A DNA stretch of 56,683 bases, from positions 1 to 56,683 of the forward strand of contig NZ_NSET01000063.1 in NCBI RefSeq assembly GCF_009192945.1, read 5' to 3'. Position 1 is the stretch's first letter. Every line of letters starts with the position of its first letter. A model generated the notes under the pieces. It saw only the letters and a list, made by a program, of their open reading frames with translations, was not told the DNA's origin and searched no databases. Origin of the DNA: Xanthomonas maliensis. Its GTDB lineage: Bacteria > Pseudomonadota > Gammaproteobacteria > Xanthomonadales > Xanthomonadaceae. Below are positions 44,180 to 55,200 of the stretch, piece by piece. Position numbers and translations under genes: made by a program.

Positions 44180-47100
44180 ATGGAACGTACGTCGCAAGGG
44201 GCGCTGTGGAGAGTCTGGGACTTCCACTGTCACACACCGGCATCGTATCAATGGAATGGTTCGCCCAACTTGCGTGGAGCCATTGGCGAGGCCAGACAGG
44301 CGATCGTCAAACAGACAGTCCTTTCACTGAGGAATGCCGAACCGGATGTCTTCGTAATTATGGACTACTGGACATTCGATGGTTACCTGGCGGTGGCCGA
44401 CTATGTGCGCCAGCAACCGGATGAGCTGCCGAACAAGCAGATCTTCCCCGGTATCGAGCTGCGTGTAGAGAGCTCGCTGGACAAGCGACTCAATGTGCAT
44501 CTGATAATCGACCCTACAGTTGAACGCCAAGTCCTCCAAGACGTGTTGAACGACCTGAAACTAAGCCTTCGTGGAGGCGAACGAGGGCTGAGCGAAGCGT
44601 GTCTCGTGCAGTACGCCCGAGAGCTGGGCGCAGACAAACTCATCCCTTCCGGCTTCGACCCTGCACGTGTAGCCCAAGACGACGAGTACGCATTGAATGT
44701 CGGGTGGCGAACCGCAATGGTGACGCCCCAGTCCCTGACCAAAGCACTGAACACGCTGGGCTCGCGCGGACTGCTTCTGATGCCTTGGGACACCTATGGC
44801 GGTCTCAAAGACATTAAGTCGGGGCCGCACTATGCGGAGGTCAGGCGCCACATGACCACAGCGAGCATCTTCGAGTGCAAGGATCAGGGCAACCGCGACG
44901 CCTTTCACGGCGTCAGGTCGGCTGTCAATGAGAAGTACTTTGACGCATTTTGGGAATCGCTGGGGTCGACCCCCCGATTGTGTGTGCGTGGTACCGATGC
45001 CCACAAGCACGCAGACTACGGCGTGTTTCCGAACGGCATGAAGACATGGATCAAGGCCGAGCCTACCTTCCAAGGCATGTGCCACGCGATCAAGGAGCCA
45101 TCCTTCCGTTCCTTTATCGGCGACATTCCATCCAAACTGGCCCAGGTGAGAGACAACGGCCGCTTGTTCATGAAAAGGCTGGAGGTCACGCGCAAACCCT
45201 CGGCCACCCTTACTGAGGCGTGGTTTGACGGCACGGACATTGAGCTGAACCCCGATCTGGTGGCGATCATCGGCAACAAGGGCTCAGGCAAGAGCGGCTT
45301 GGCAGAAGTATTGGCCTTGGCCGGCAATTCCAAAGCCCATGAGTACTTCACTTTCCTGATCGATGATCGCTTCAAGAGCGGGGCGACCCAGCGGGCCACA
45401 GCGTTCGAGGCAGTGCTCACTTGGTGGAACAACGATGCAGCGCAGGTGTCGTTGGACCAGCGGTTCAAAGAGGATCAACCCGAGCGCGTAAAGTACATCT
45501 CGCAGGACTACTTCGAGATGCTCTGCAACGATCACATCAACGGACAGTCCGATCAATTCAGCGCAGAGATCCGACAAGTGCTCTTCTCGCACCTGGACAG
45601 CGCTGACAAGGGCTCGCACGCCGGGTTGGATGAATACTTGGCGGACAAGGAGCGCCCCACGCTTGAGCGCGTCGGTGCTCACCGAGCTGCGCTCGGTGAG
45701 ATCAATCACGCGCTCGCTGAATTGGAGCGCCAAGCGAGCGCAGGCCACCTCAATGAACTCAGGGAGCGCCTCGCGTCCAAGGAGCTCGAACTCGGCGATC
45801 ACAACGCTAAGATGCCCGTCGAAATCCTGAAACCTGAAGCCAGTACTGATGACGCGTCCCCGGAGGCAGAGCGACTGAAGGTGATAGCCGAGGAACTTGC
45901 CGCCGGAGAGTCGATCCGCCAGAGTTCCGAGTCCACCCGACGTAAGCTGGCTTTACGCCGCACCAAGGTGGTTAGCGTCGCACAGCGCTTGGACGACTAC
46001 GCCGTACAGGCCAGGCAGCTAGGTGCAAGCTTGGAAAAGGAGTTGGAAGAAGTCGCTGTCAATATCCAGCCGCTGGTCACCGTCGACGTCAAGTCGGGAC
46101 TTCTGCGGGAGGTGGCGGCGGAGGACACGCTTCAGATCGAACAGCTTGTTCAGCAAGAACTGGCGCGCCAGCTGGCGCGAGAGACACTTGAGGCTGAGCA
46201 AAAACTGCTTCAGGAAAAGCTGGATGGCCCCTCCAAGGCGTACCAGGAGTACCTTGCTGCTCGCGCGACGTGGGAGCGGGTTCGCGCCCAGATTGTTGGC
46301 ACGGAAGGCCAGGCAGATACCGTGGCGTTCTACAAGGCGAGAATTCAAGAGTTATCTACGCTGCCCGACCGATGCAGGGAGCTGCAGGCGAAGCAGGATG
46401 AGCGTGTTCGTCAGATTCACCAAGAACTCCTTTCAATTGCGGAGTCGCGCCGGCCGCTCTTCGATGGCGTCGAGGAGATTGTCAGGTCAGTGCCTGGCGT
46501 CGCTGAAGAGCTCAAGGTGGCGTTCCAAAGCGCCCTGTTCTTTGATCGATCTGCATTCTTTGAAAGCTTCTTTGGGCAGGTGAAGCAGAATACAGGTGGC
46601 TTCCGGGGGGAGGAGGAAGGCGCTTCGAAACTCAATGGGCTGATCCGCTCGATAGACTTCAATGACACGGAGAGCGTCGTCACAGGCCTACGAGCCATCC
46701 GCAGCGAGATCACGAGGAGTGGCGACAACGACCTGCCCTTGCTGCCGATCCTGAGAGCAAAAGTTGAGGCGGCGCACTTCTATGACTCCCTGTTCGATCT
46801 CCGCAACTTGGAGGCCAAGTTCTCTCTAAGCCTAGCAGGCACAAGCATCCAGCAAATGTCGCCAGGACAACGAGGCGCATTGCTACTCATCTTCTATCTG
46901 CTGGTCGACACTGACCCCACCCCCCTTATCCTCGATCAGCCAGAGGAGAACCTTGACAACCAGACGGTCTACTCAATGCTGGTTCCGATCATCCAGCGGG
47001 CCAAGCAGACCCGTCAGATCGTGATGGTGACTCATAATGCCAACTTGGCCGTGTGCTGTGACGCTGAGCAGATCATCCACGCGGAGTTTGATCGTGCTGG

Positions 47101-47224
47101 AGGATATGCGTTGCGTTACCAAAGCGGAGCCATTGAGAGCATGGAGCTAAATAAGTCCGTCCTCAACGTGCTTGAGGGCACCACCCCGGCATTTGAGAAC
47201 CGGCAGGCAAAATACCTGCATTGA
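44180..47224 (+). CDS. TrlF-type protein: PHP phosphoesterase domain fused to SMC-like ATPase
   Basis: The 1014-residue protein starts with a PHP-type metal site (DFHCHTPAS, about residues 14-22; a later RGTDAHKHADYG, about 270). It is followed by an ABC/SMC-type ATPase with Walker A GNKGSGKS (about 364-371), a long coiled coil (about 480-750), the signature-like MSPGQRGALLLIF (about 892), Walker B LILDQPEENLDNQ (about 915) and H-loop VTHNANL. This is the TrlF family plan; related PHP-SMC proteins occur in defence islands. ATG 44180 has AGGGGG upstream. It follows the Mrr-like nuclease gene, and the pair probably acts together; the function is not proven. Confidence 0.85.
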   Translation: MERTSQGALWRVWDFHCHTPASYQWNGSPNLRGAIGEARQAIVKQTVLSLRNAEPDVFVIMDYWTFDGYLAVADYVRQQPDELPNKQIFPGIELRVESSLDKRLNVHLIIDPTVERQVLQDVLNDLKLSLRGGERGLSEACLVQYARELGADKLIPSGFDPARVAQDDEYALNVGWRTAMVTPQSLTKALNTLGSRGLLLMPWDTYGGLKDIKSGPHYAEVRRHMTTASIFECKDQGNRDAFHGVRSAVNEKYFDAFWESLGSTPRLCVRGTDAHKHADYGVFPNGMKTWIKAEPTFQGMCHAIKEPSFRSFIGDIPSKLAQVRDNGRLFMKRLEVTRKPSATLTEAWFDGTDIELNPDLVAIIGNKGSGKSGLAEVLALAGNSKAHEYFTFLIDDRFKSGATQRATAFEAVLTWWNNDAAQVSLDQRFKEDQPERVKYISQDYFEMLCNDHINGQSDQFSAEIRQVLFSHLDSADKGSHAGLDEYLADKERPTLERVGAHRAALGEINHALAELERQASAGHLNELRERLASKELELGDHNAKMPVEILKPEASTDDASPEAERLKVIAEELAAGESIRQSSESTRRKLALRRTKVVSVAQRLDDYAVQARQLGASLEKELEEVAVNIQPLVTVDVKSGLLREVAAEDTLQIEQLVQQELARQLARETLEAEQKLLQEKLDGPSKAYQEYLAARATWERVRAQIVGTEGQADTVAFYKARIQELSTLPDRCRELQAKQDERVRQIHQELLSIAESRRPLFDGVEEIVRSVPGVAEELKVAFQSALFFDRSAFFESFFGQVKQNTGGFRGEEEGASKLNGLIRSIDFNDTESVVTGLRAIRSEITRSGDNDLPLLPILRAKVEAAHFYDSLFDLRNLEAKFSLSLAGTSIQQMSPGQRGALLLIFYLLVDTDPTPLILDQPEENLDNQTVYSMLVPIIQRAKQTRQIVMVTHNANLAVCCDAEQIIHAEFDRAGGYALRYQSGAIESMELNKSVLNVLEGTTPAFENRQAKYLH

Positions 47225-47881
47225 ACACAGGGTTTCCAAGCGTACAGTCCCTGCGCTAAACAACTGACTAGCTGATCAGCCGTCAGTCCTTGTCGAGCTT
47301 GTCCGTAAGGTCTTGGAAGAGCAGGGATTGAAGCCCCTTGAGATCCAGTACCTCAACGGGGCCACTAATGGCCAAGGTATGGCGCCACTCAACTGGTGCC
47401 CCTACCTCGCTAGCGAGGATCCGGACATAGAGCTCGTAAGTTCCAGGTAGCGGCGGCAGCAGGACAATGTCCTGCTCGCAGCGCGTCTCTTCCCCAGGTC
47501 GTATCGTCCCAAGGAGGACATGGCCAACTGGTTGTCCGCCACGACCATCGATGTGTACGCGCTCCTGAAGCCGCTCCACAACAGAGCGACCGATATAGGA
47601 CCTGATCCCCGAGATTTCTGGCTCATCTGGAAGATCATCGAACCGCATCATCTCGATTACCGCACCATTGGGGGCTTGAACCCTGACCTCCAACTTCGCA
47701 TTGCTCAATGAGAAGTCGGATCGATTGGCCAAGATCAAGCTGACACCAACAAACCGTCCCATCGCGGACCTGTATTCCGCTCCATCCCTGTAGAATGTTA
47801 GCGCCGATGTAAAAGTGACCCACTGCGCCGACGTAAAAGTGACCCACCTGGGACACGATGGCGGCCTTTTGAAGGCTGCTG

Positions 47882-49674
<1,793 letters not shown>

Positions 49675-50409
49675 CCGCCAGGAAGCAGACCCCGGGTGGG
49701 TCAGATTTACTTCGGCGATCCGGCGGAATGGGGGTCAGGTTTAAATCGGCGTTGACAGTAGAAGTCGTGATTGTCGTATCGGATCTGATAAAGAGGGCCC
49801 GGATCTGACTCGTAGTCGGGAATATCGTCAGGGAACTGATAGAAGACACGATCCAGCTGGCTCGCCAGCGGCCGGCCCTCTTGGTCCAGCAGAAGCAACT
49901 CCAGCTTAGGGGTAGGCCTCTCGGCATTGGCCGCTCCCATCATGGCCACCTCGCGCAAGCTGGCAATCCCGGTAGCGCTTCCCCTTCGGACATAGACCGT
50001 GTCCTTGGCGAGTTTGCCGTAGGGCTTGGCAAGGTAGAACGGCCGCGGCTGCTTGGGAATGCTCAGCACCGCCACGTGCTTGCCATCGAACAATCGCTCC
50101 TCGTAGCGGAAGTGAAGCTTTGTTTCCAGCTTCTCATTGACGAATTGTTGGAGCCTGGAGTCGTCAATGGCGCCCTCAGCGGGAAGCCCCACCACCCCTG
50201 CTGGGTGCGGCACATTCTCCTTGAAGCCGAAGAGAATGTAAGCCGTGCCATCTCGAGGGGCATTGGCCAAGGCAAGGATGTCCTACAGCAACTCAGACTT
50301 GTCATCATCACTTGCCTTGATGAAGGTCGGCCGCTCAGACTTGTAATCGAGGTCAGATCCTTCGCCCTTGTAGCGCAGCTGTTTGAGAAGTTCGTCCGTC
50401 AGCACCAAC

Positions 50410-50943
50410 CTATCCCCTCTTCCGCCGCCGAGCTGCGGATGGCCGATCGCAACCAAGAAGCCGATCTATCCAGGACGCCTGCGCCCCACCCAAGTCCTCC
50501 AACTCGATGGATTGATCTATCCACGTTATCGTCAACTGCTCGGTTTCCTCGTCTGATAACGGGAAGAAAGCCTCACCTGGCTTGCTGATGAACCATGCTC
50601 CGATGAGCGTGTCGCAGTGCTCGCAGTGATTAGCCAGATAGGAAGCGTCAGCCGTGTGGGAATGTCCCAAGCGCAGCCAAGGCGCATGGACCACCACCGC
50701 CCCAGCGGCCCCCTTGTTCAGAGCCGTAACTTGGGTCAGCAATATACCGCCGTCGGAGGGCCTCGACAGATCGTCTTCATCGTCCCACTCATCGTACCCA
50801 GCAAGTCCGATGGCGCTGACCCTCGTTGTTTGACCGCACTTGTAGCAAGTGTGCCGACCCGTCAGGATCGCGAAGCGCTTCGCTAGGTAGTTCGGCCCAT
50901 GCTGCCGCTCGGGCAGCCCACCTAAGAGGTCAGACGCGGACAT
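50410..50943 (-). CDS. Hypothetical protein with two CxxC zinc-type motifs
   Basis: The 177-residue protein has CYKC (about residues 33-36) and CEHC (about 107-110), which could hold one zinc ion. Between them it has DEWDDEDDLSRP and VVVHAPWLRLGHSHT. No known domain name comes to mind. It lies just upstream of the broken Schlafen-like gene (about 2 nt) and its start overlaps the 89-residue gene, so the three form one transcription unit. Its function may depend on the broken partner. Confidence 0.75.
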   Translation of the reverse strand: MSASDLLGGLPERQHGPNYLAKRFAILTGRHTCYKCGQTTRVSAIGLAGYDEWDDEDDLSRPSDGGILLTQVTALNKGAAGAVVVHAPWLRLGHSHTADASYLANHCEHCDTLIGAWFISKPGEAFFPLSDEETEQLTITWIDQSIELEDLGGAQASWIDRLLGCDRPSAARRRKRG

Positions 50944-51199
50944 AGGTCCAAGACTTCAGTCCTAGGCGCTTAGCCCAGGTCTTGGCCGTCATCTTGTCAC
51001 CGGCGCCGAGTAGACGCGTACGATCCAAATGATCGATGAGCTCCCACTTGCCTTCGCCGCCCTGTTCTGCTGGCTCATCGAAGCAATAGAACTGCATCAC
51101 GTCCTGAGTCGTGGCCAGGTAGTAATTGGCAGTGATTGCCTTCGGTTTCCCATCAGCCCCGAGGCCAGTGTTGTACGAAATGGTTGGCTGACGCGGCAT
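50930..51199 (-). CDS. Hypothetical protein, 89 residues
   Basis: The product starts MPRQPTISYNTGLGADGKPK and contains YYLATTQDVMQFYCFDEPAE and KMTAKTWAKRLGLKSWTYVR. It is mixed alpha/beta in look, without membrane segments. The stop overlaps the start of the zinc-motif gene by 14 nt, and ATG 51199 follows AAGGAACGG. It is first in a three-gene unit with that gene and the Schlafen-like pseudogene. Confidence 0.7.
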   Translation of the reverse strand: MPRQPTISYNTGLGADGKPKAITANYYLATTQDVMQFYCFDEPAEQGGEGKWELIDHLDRTRLLGAGDKMTAKTWAKRLGLKSWTYVRV

Positions 51200-51541
51200 A
51201 ACCCGTTCCTTGCGGATGTGACGTTGCTAACAACGATACCGAGAGGAGACTCCCGCCACCAGATGTCGGCCCTAGGCGTGGCATTGCCCTGCCTGCTACC
51301 TGCGTCCCATTGGAAATTTCCAGCCAGGGGGCCTCGGCGGTTCTGGCGTTTGAACGTACCACAGCATTGATCCCTAACCCGGTATTGGCACCACTGCGCG
51401 TGTGGCGACGCCTAGCCTGCCCGTTGTGCCCACTCCCGGGCCGCCCTACCCCCGATAAATCTTCCTAATCCCCTGCGCCGTCTATGTCCGCGTCCGGCCA
51501 TGAACGGTCGGTCGCCAACGGCTGCTTCTGAGCCGCTCACT
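51200..51541. other. Intergenic stretch without visible gene
   Basis: About 340 bp between the 89-residue gene and the small lipoprotein gene. I see no convincing coding frame, RNA gene or repeat. It should contain the promoter of the three-gene unit to its left. Confidence 0.5.
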
Positions 51542-51631
51542 CTAGTTTGAAGACGCGGGCCTCGCATCGGTTGGCTTGGAACAGGCTCTGAGAACGGTAA
51601 GGGCGACAAGCACCGCAAGAGTACGTTTCAT
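51542..51631 (-). CDS. Very small lipoprotein, 29 residues
   Basis: ATG 51631 is preceded by AAGGGAG at good spacing. The product, MKRTLAVLVALTVLRACSKP followed by a Thr/Asp/Arg/Pro/Ser tail, is a lipoprotein signal peptide with a lipobox-like LRAC and a short mature part of about 13 residues. This resembles entericidin-like or other tiny lipoproteins. The lipobox has Arg at -2, which is not ideal. Confidence 0.6.
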   Translation of the reverse strand: MKRTLAVLVALTVLRACSKPTDARPASSN

Positions 51632-51676
51632 GAATCAGCTCCCTTGAGCAGGTAGCTGTGATGACTAGCCTAGCGT

Positions 51677-52246
51677 TTAGTGCTCCGCGCACCGCGCCTG
51701 TGAGAGCGTCACATACGCAGCGTTGACTTGTTTGGCGTCGGCAAGCGCCTGTGCCAGTCGTTCCGGGCTCATCGACTTCAACCGCGCCGGATGCGACTGC
51801 TGCACCATCTGGCGGCGGGTCTGCTCAATCGACTCCCACGTAGAACCGGCCGTCGCCTTCAGCAGCTTGTACGCATCCTCGACAGTCATCGCGGGCTCCG
51901 GTGTCTTGGGTACAGCCGGAGGCGTAGGCGCCTTGATTGGCTCTGCCGGGCGGGGTGCGGCAATCGGTGACGCGGCGAGGCCGGTCGCCGGAGCGGTTGG
52001 TCGCTCCCACAGCCCAGTCTGCTGGGGCGCTGGTGCCGGAACTGGCATAGCCGGGGCGGGCGCCGGCGCCACAGGTGCCGCGCCATACATCGCTGCCTGC
52101 ACTTCTGCAAGGAGCGCTACGGCCCGTGGCACCTGCCGGTACTGGAGCTCATGCTCAAGCTGCTTGAGCACTTTGACGTCGGTCTTGGACTTGGTGAACA
52201 ACGCTTCCAGGTCGCCGACCCCGAGCTGCATGAGTGGGCGGGGCAT
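51677..52246 (-). CDS. Pro/Ala-linker protein with degenerate J-domain-like C-terminus
   Basis: The 189-residue protein has an N-terminal helical part (MPRPLMQLGVGDLEALFTKS and LEHELQYRQVPRAVALLAEV), a long Ala/Pro linker (about 68-128) and a C-terminal segment AMTVEDAYKLLKATAGSTWE, then QQSHPARLKSMSPERLAQAL. The last part resembles a J-domain with the HPD replaced by HPA. ATG 52246 lies 2 nt after the helicase stop, so it is in one operon with it and probably a partner. The longer upstream frame overlaps the helicase and is unlikely. Confidence 0.7.
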   Translation of the reverse strand: MPRPLMQLGVGDLEALFTKSKTDVKVLKQLEHELQYRQVPRAVALLAEVQAAMYGAAPVAPAPAPAMPVPAPAPQQTGLWERPTAPATGLAASPIAAPRPAEPIKAPTPPAVPKTPEPAMTVEDAYKLLKATAGSTWESIEQTRRQMVQQSHPARLKSMSPERLAQALADAKQVNAAYVTLSQARCAEH

Positions 52247-52248
52247 GG

Positions 52249-55200
52249 TCAGGCAACCTCCTGCTCTTCTTCGACGCCGTACGGGTCGACTTCCTTGTAG
52301 TGGACCCACGCCGTGTTGTCGACGGACTCCGCGCCGAGCGGCTCAATGCCGAGTCGCGCCAGTGTCCGCATGAGGTCGTCCAGCACTTCGTCGCGCCGTC
52401 GCACAAAGCTCGACGCGAAGCATCGCCAGAACGTCCAGCCCGCGCGCTCGAGGACTCGCTGGCGCGCCATGTCGTCCTGCCACTGTCCCGGCCCGTGGAA
52501 GCGGTCGCCATCGCACTCAACTGCCAGGCGCCGCCCCTCGTTGCCCTCCACGACGAAGTCGATGCGGTATCCGCCACACGGGACCTGCGGCTCCACACGG
52601 AAGCCACGCTTGACCAGCTCATCGAACATCTCGAGCTCGAAGCCCGACTCGCAGCGCTCCCTCAGAGCCTGGACCTTCTTCGCGTCTTGGCGGAAGGGCT
52701 GCTTGAAGTGACTGACGACCTTGCCGTTGAGCGAATCCTCCTTGAACTCGGTCTCAGCGACGGAACGGAACAGGTACATGCGGTCCCGAGCACGCGACAA
52801 CGCCACGTTGAAGCGCTGATGCATATCGGCCCGATTGGCGGCCGAGCGGTCGCCGGGCCCGAGCACCATGGACACCATCATGATGTCGCGCTCGCGCCCC
52901 TGGAACACCGGCGGCGGCCCAATGGCAATCCTGCGCTCCACGACATCGACGGGCGAGATGCGCTCGCTGACCAGTTCGTGGATGCGCGCCGCCTGCGACG
53001 TGCCGAGTAGAGTGACAACGCCGATGCTGCGTCCGTCGAACTGCGGGTCGGCAAGGATGGCCTCGATTTCGTCGACGATGGCCTTGGCCTCGGGGTCGTT
53101 GATGTCACCCTTGCGGTATCCGCCTTTGACGAACACGTCGAGCAGCGGCGGGTCGAGCCTCTCATTGGCCTTGGGCACGCGCAGCGGCCGGATGTCGCCT
53201 TGGTAGAACTCTCGGTTCGAGAATTCGATGATAGCCGGGACACACCGGAAGTGCTCCTTGAGCATCACCGAGTTGCCGGCGAACACGACTCGGGCCAGGT
53301 CGTAAATGGACTTGTCCGGCGTCATCTCCGAGCCGTGAGGCTGGTTGGTCAGGAAGCGGTTCGTCAGCTCCTTGATTTTTTCTTCCGCCGTACCGACAGC
53401 GGACGGCGACACCTGCTTGTGGTCGCCGACGACCAGCACCTTCTGACCTCGCAGGAGCGCCGGAAGCGCCCAGATGTCCGATTGAGAGGCCTCGTCGATG
53501 ATGACCAGGTCGAACAGGCCCACCTCGGGCGGAATGGTTTCGGACACGCGCCACTGTGGCAGTACCCAGCACGGCACGGCTTGATAGGCCCGTAGCATGG
53601 CCTCGCGCGCAGTCTTACGGTGACGCACGGCCCGCACGCCAGTGCCGGAGCCCATCGCCTGAACGGCATTGAGATACGCCTGCAGGGCCTGCCGCACCGA
53701 GTCCGGCGAGTTCTGGAACACGCCAAGCCACGTCTTCTCTGCAACGAGGTCTTGATAGGTCCGGGCCAGCGCGGTCGTCAGCGTGCGGCGCTCGTCGAAC
53801 AGCTCGCGCATCTTGTGGTGACCGTCGATGCGGTCGAGGAACATTACCGCCTGCCGCCAATTCCATGCGTCGAGCCATGTCGCGGGATTTGCAGTGTCGA
53901 GGTCAGCCGTCGCCGGCTCGGTACGAAGGCGACGTGCCCACTTGGTCGCCCCCGCCGATTCGATTGCGGCCGTCACGCGTTCAATCTCATCCAGCGATGG
54001 ATTCAGCGCAGTCAGGCGCGACAGTTCGGCCTGGAGCGCCAGCCAGGTGGTCTGCAACACGGACTCGTCGGCGCTGGTTCGGCCGACCGACTCGGTGAGG
54101 AAGGAGCGCAGCTCTTCGACGATGCCGCCGGTGTGGCCCTCGAGCTTGCGGACCAGCTCCTGCACGCGCTTCATGGCGTAGGCGAGTCGCCCCTTGTCGA
54201 CATGCGCCTGCAAGCTGGAGTAGGCGGTTGCGACGAACGGCTCCCCACCGTCCCACATCCGGTCGGCGGTCTGCTTGCCAAACACCTCCGCCAGCCGGGA
54301 GTGCAGCTTCGCGTCGAACTCGAAGGTCAGCTGCCGAACCTCTTCGATGCCGGCTTGCCACGTCGCCACCCTCTTCAGCGCCGGCTCAACGCCAGGCCCG
54401 GGCGCTTCCAGCCCGAACTCTCCCGAGAGCGATGACCAGCGAGCGAGCAACTTGCGCGCCTCAACACGCCAGGCGAGCAGCTCCTGGACAAGCTCCCACT
54501 CCGGCTTGCCCGCGGGAGCCACGCCGCTCACCGTCACCGCGGCCACCAGCTTTCGAGCGTCGCCCTTGCCGAAAGGCAGCGCGAAAGCACTCTTACCGGC
54601 GACCAGTCGGCCGACAGCGTCTCCCACGTCCTCGTTCAGTTCGGCGTCGGCCGGGACTTCGACCGCCTTGGCCAGCAGCTCGCGACGCTTGCGCTCGAGC
54701 GTGCGCACATCGGAGCAGAGGCTGACGAGCGCCATCAGCACCGGGTCGGTCGGCTGCATGTCCGCGAAGCGCTTGCCAAGTGCCTCGAGCCACAGTCGGC
54801 GCGCGCCAGCCAGCTTCGCCTTGAGCGTCATGCGGTCCTCGAGAAACTTGCCCAGCGCCTGGGCCTTCTCGAAGGTCTCCAGGCGCGAGTCCACCAGAGC
54901 AAGGATGGCACCCTGGTTCACGCTGGCGTCAATCGACTTGGCTTTGACCAAGTCGCGGTGCAGCCCGAGCATGTCAGCCCAGACGGGGACCGCGTCAGGC
55001 GACGGCAATGTGCAGCCGAGGTACAGAAGGTCCTCGCGGACGGTCATCCGGGCACGACGCAGCGCATTGACGGCTGCGTCGTCGAAGGGCAGCGTCCCGT
55101 CCTTGGTCGGAGGCGGCTCGTCGTCGAACCACTGGTGCGCTTCGGCTTGCTCCAGCACCACCTTCGCCAACTCCTCGGGCGTAACGTCGCGGCCCTTAAA

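Noticed and set aside
51412..51618. Minus-strand frame of 68 codons
   Set aside because: Arg/Gly-rich, overlaps the better-supported small lipoprotein gene in another frame, and has no start signal.
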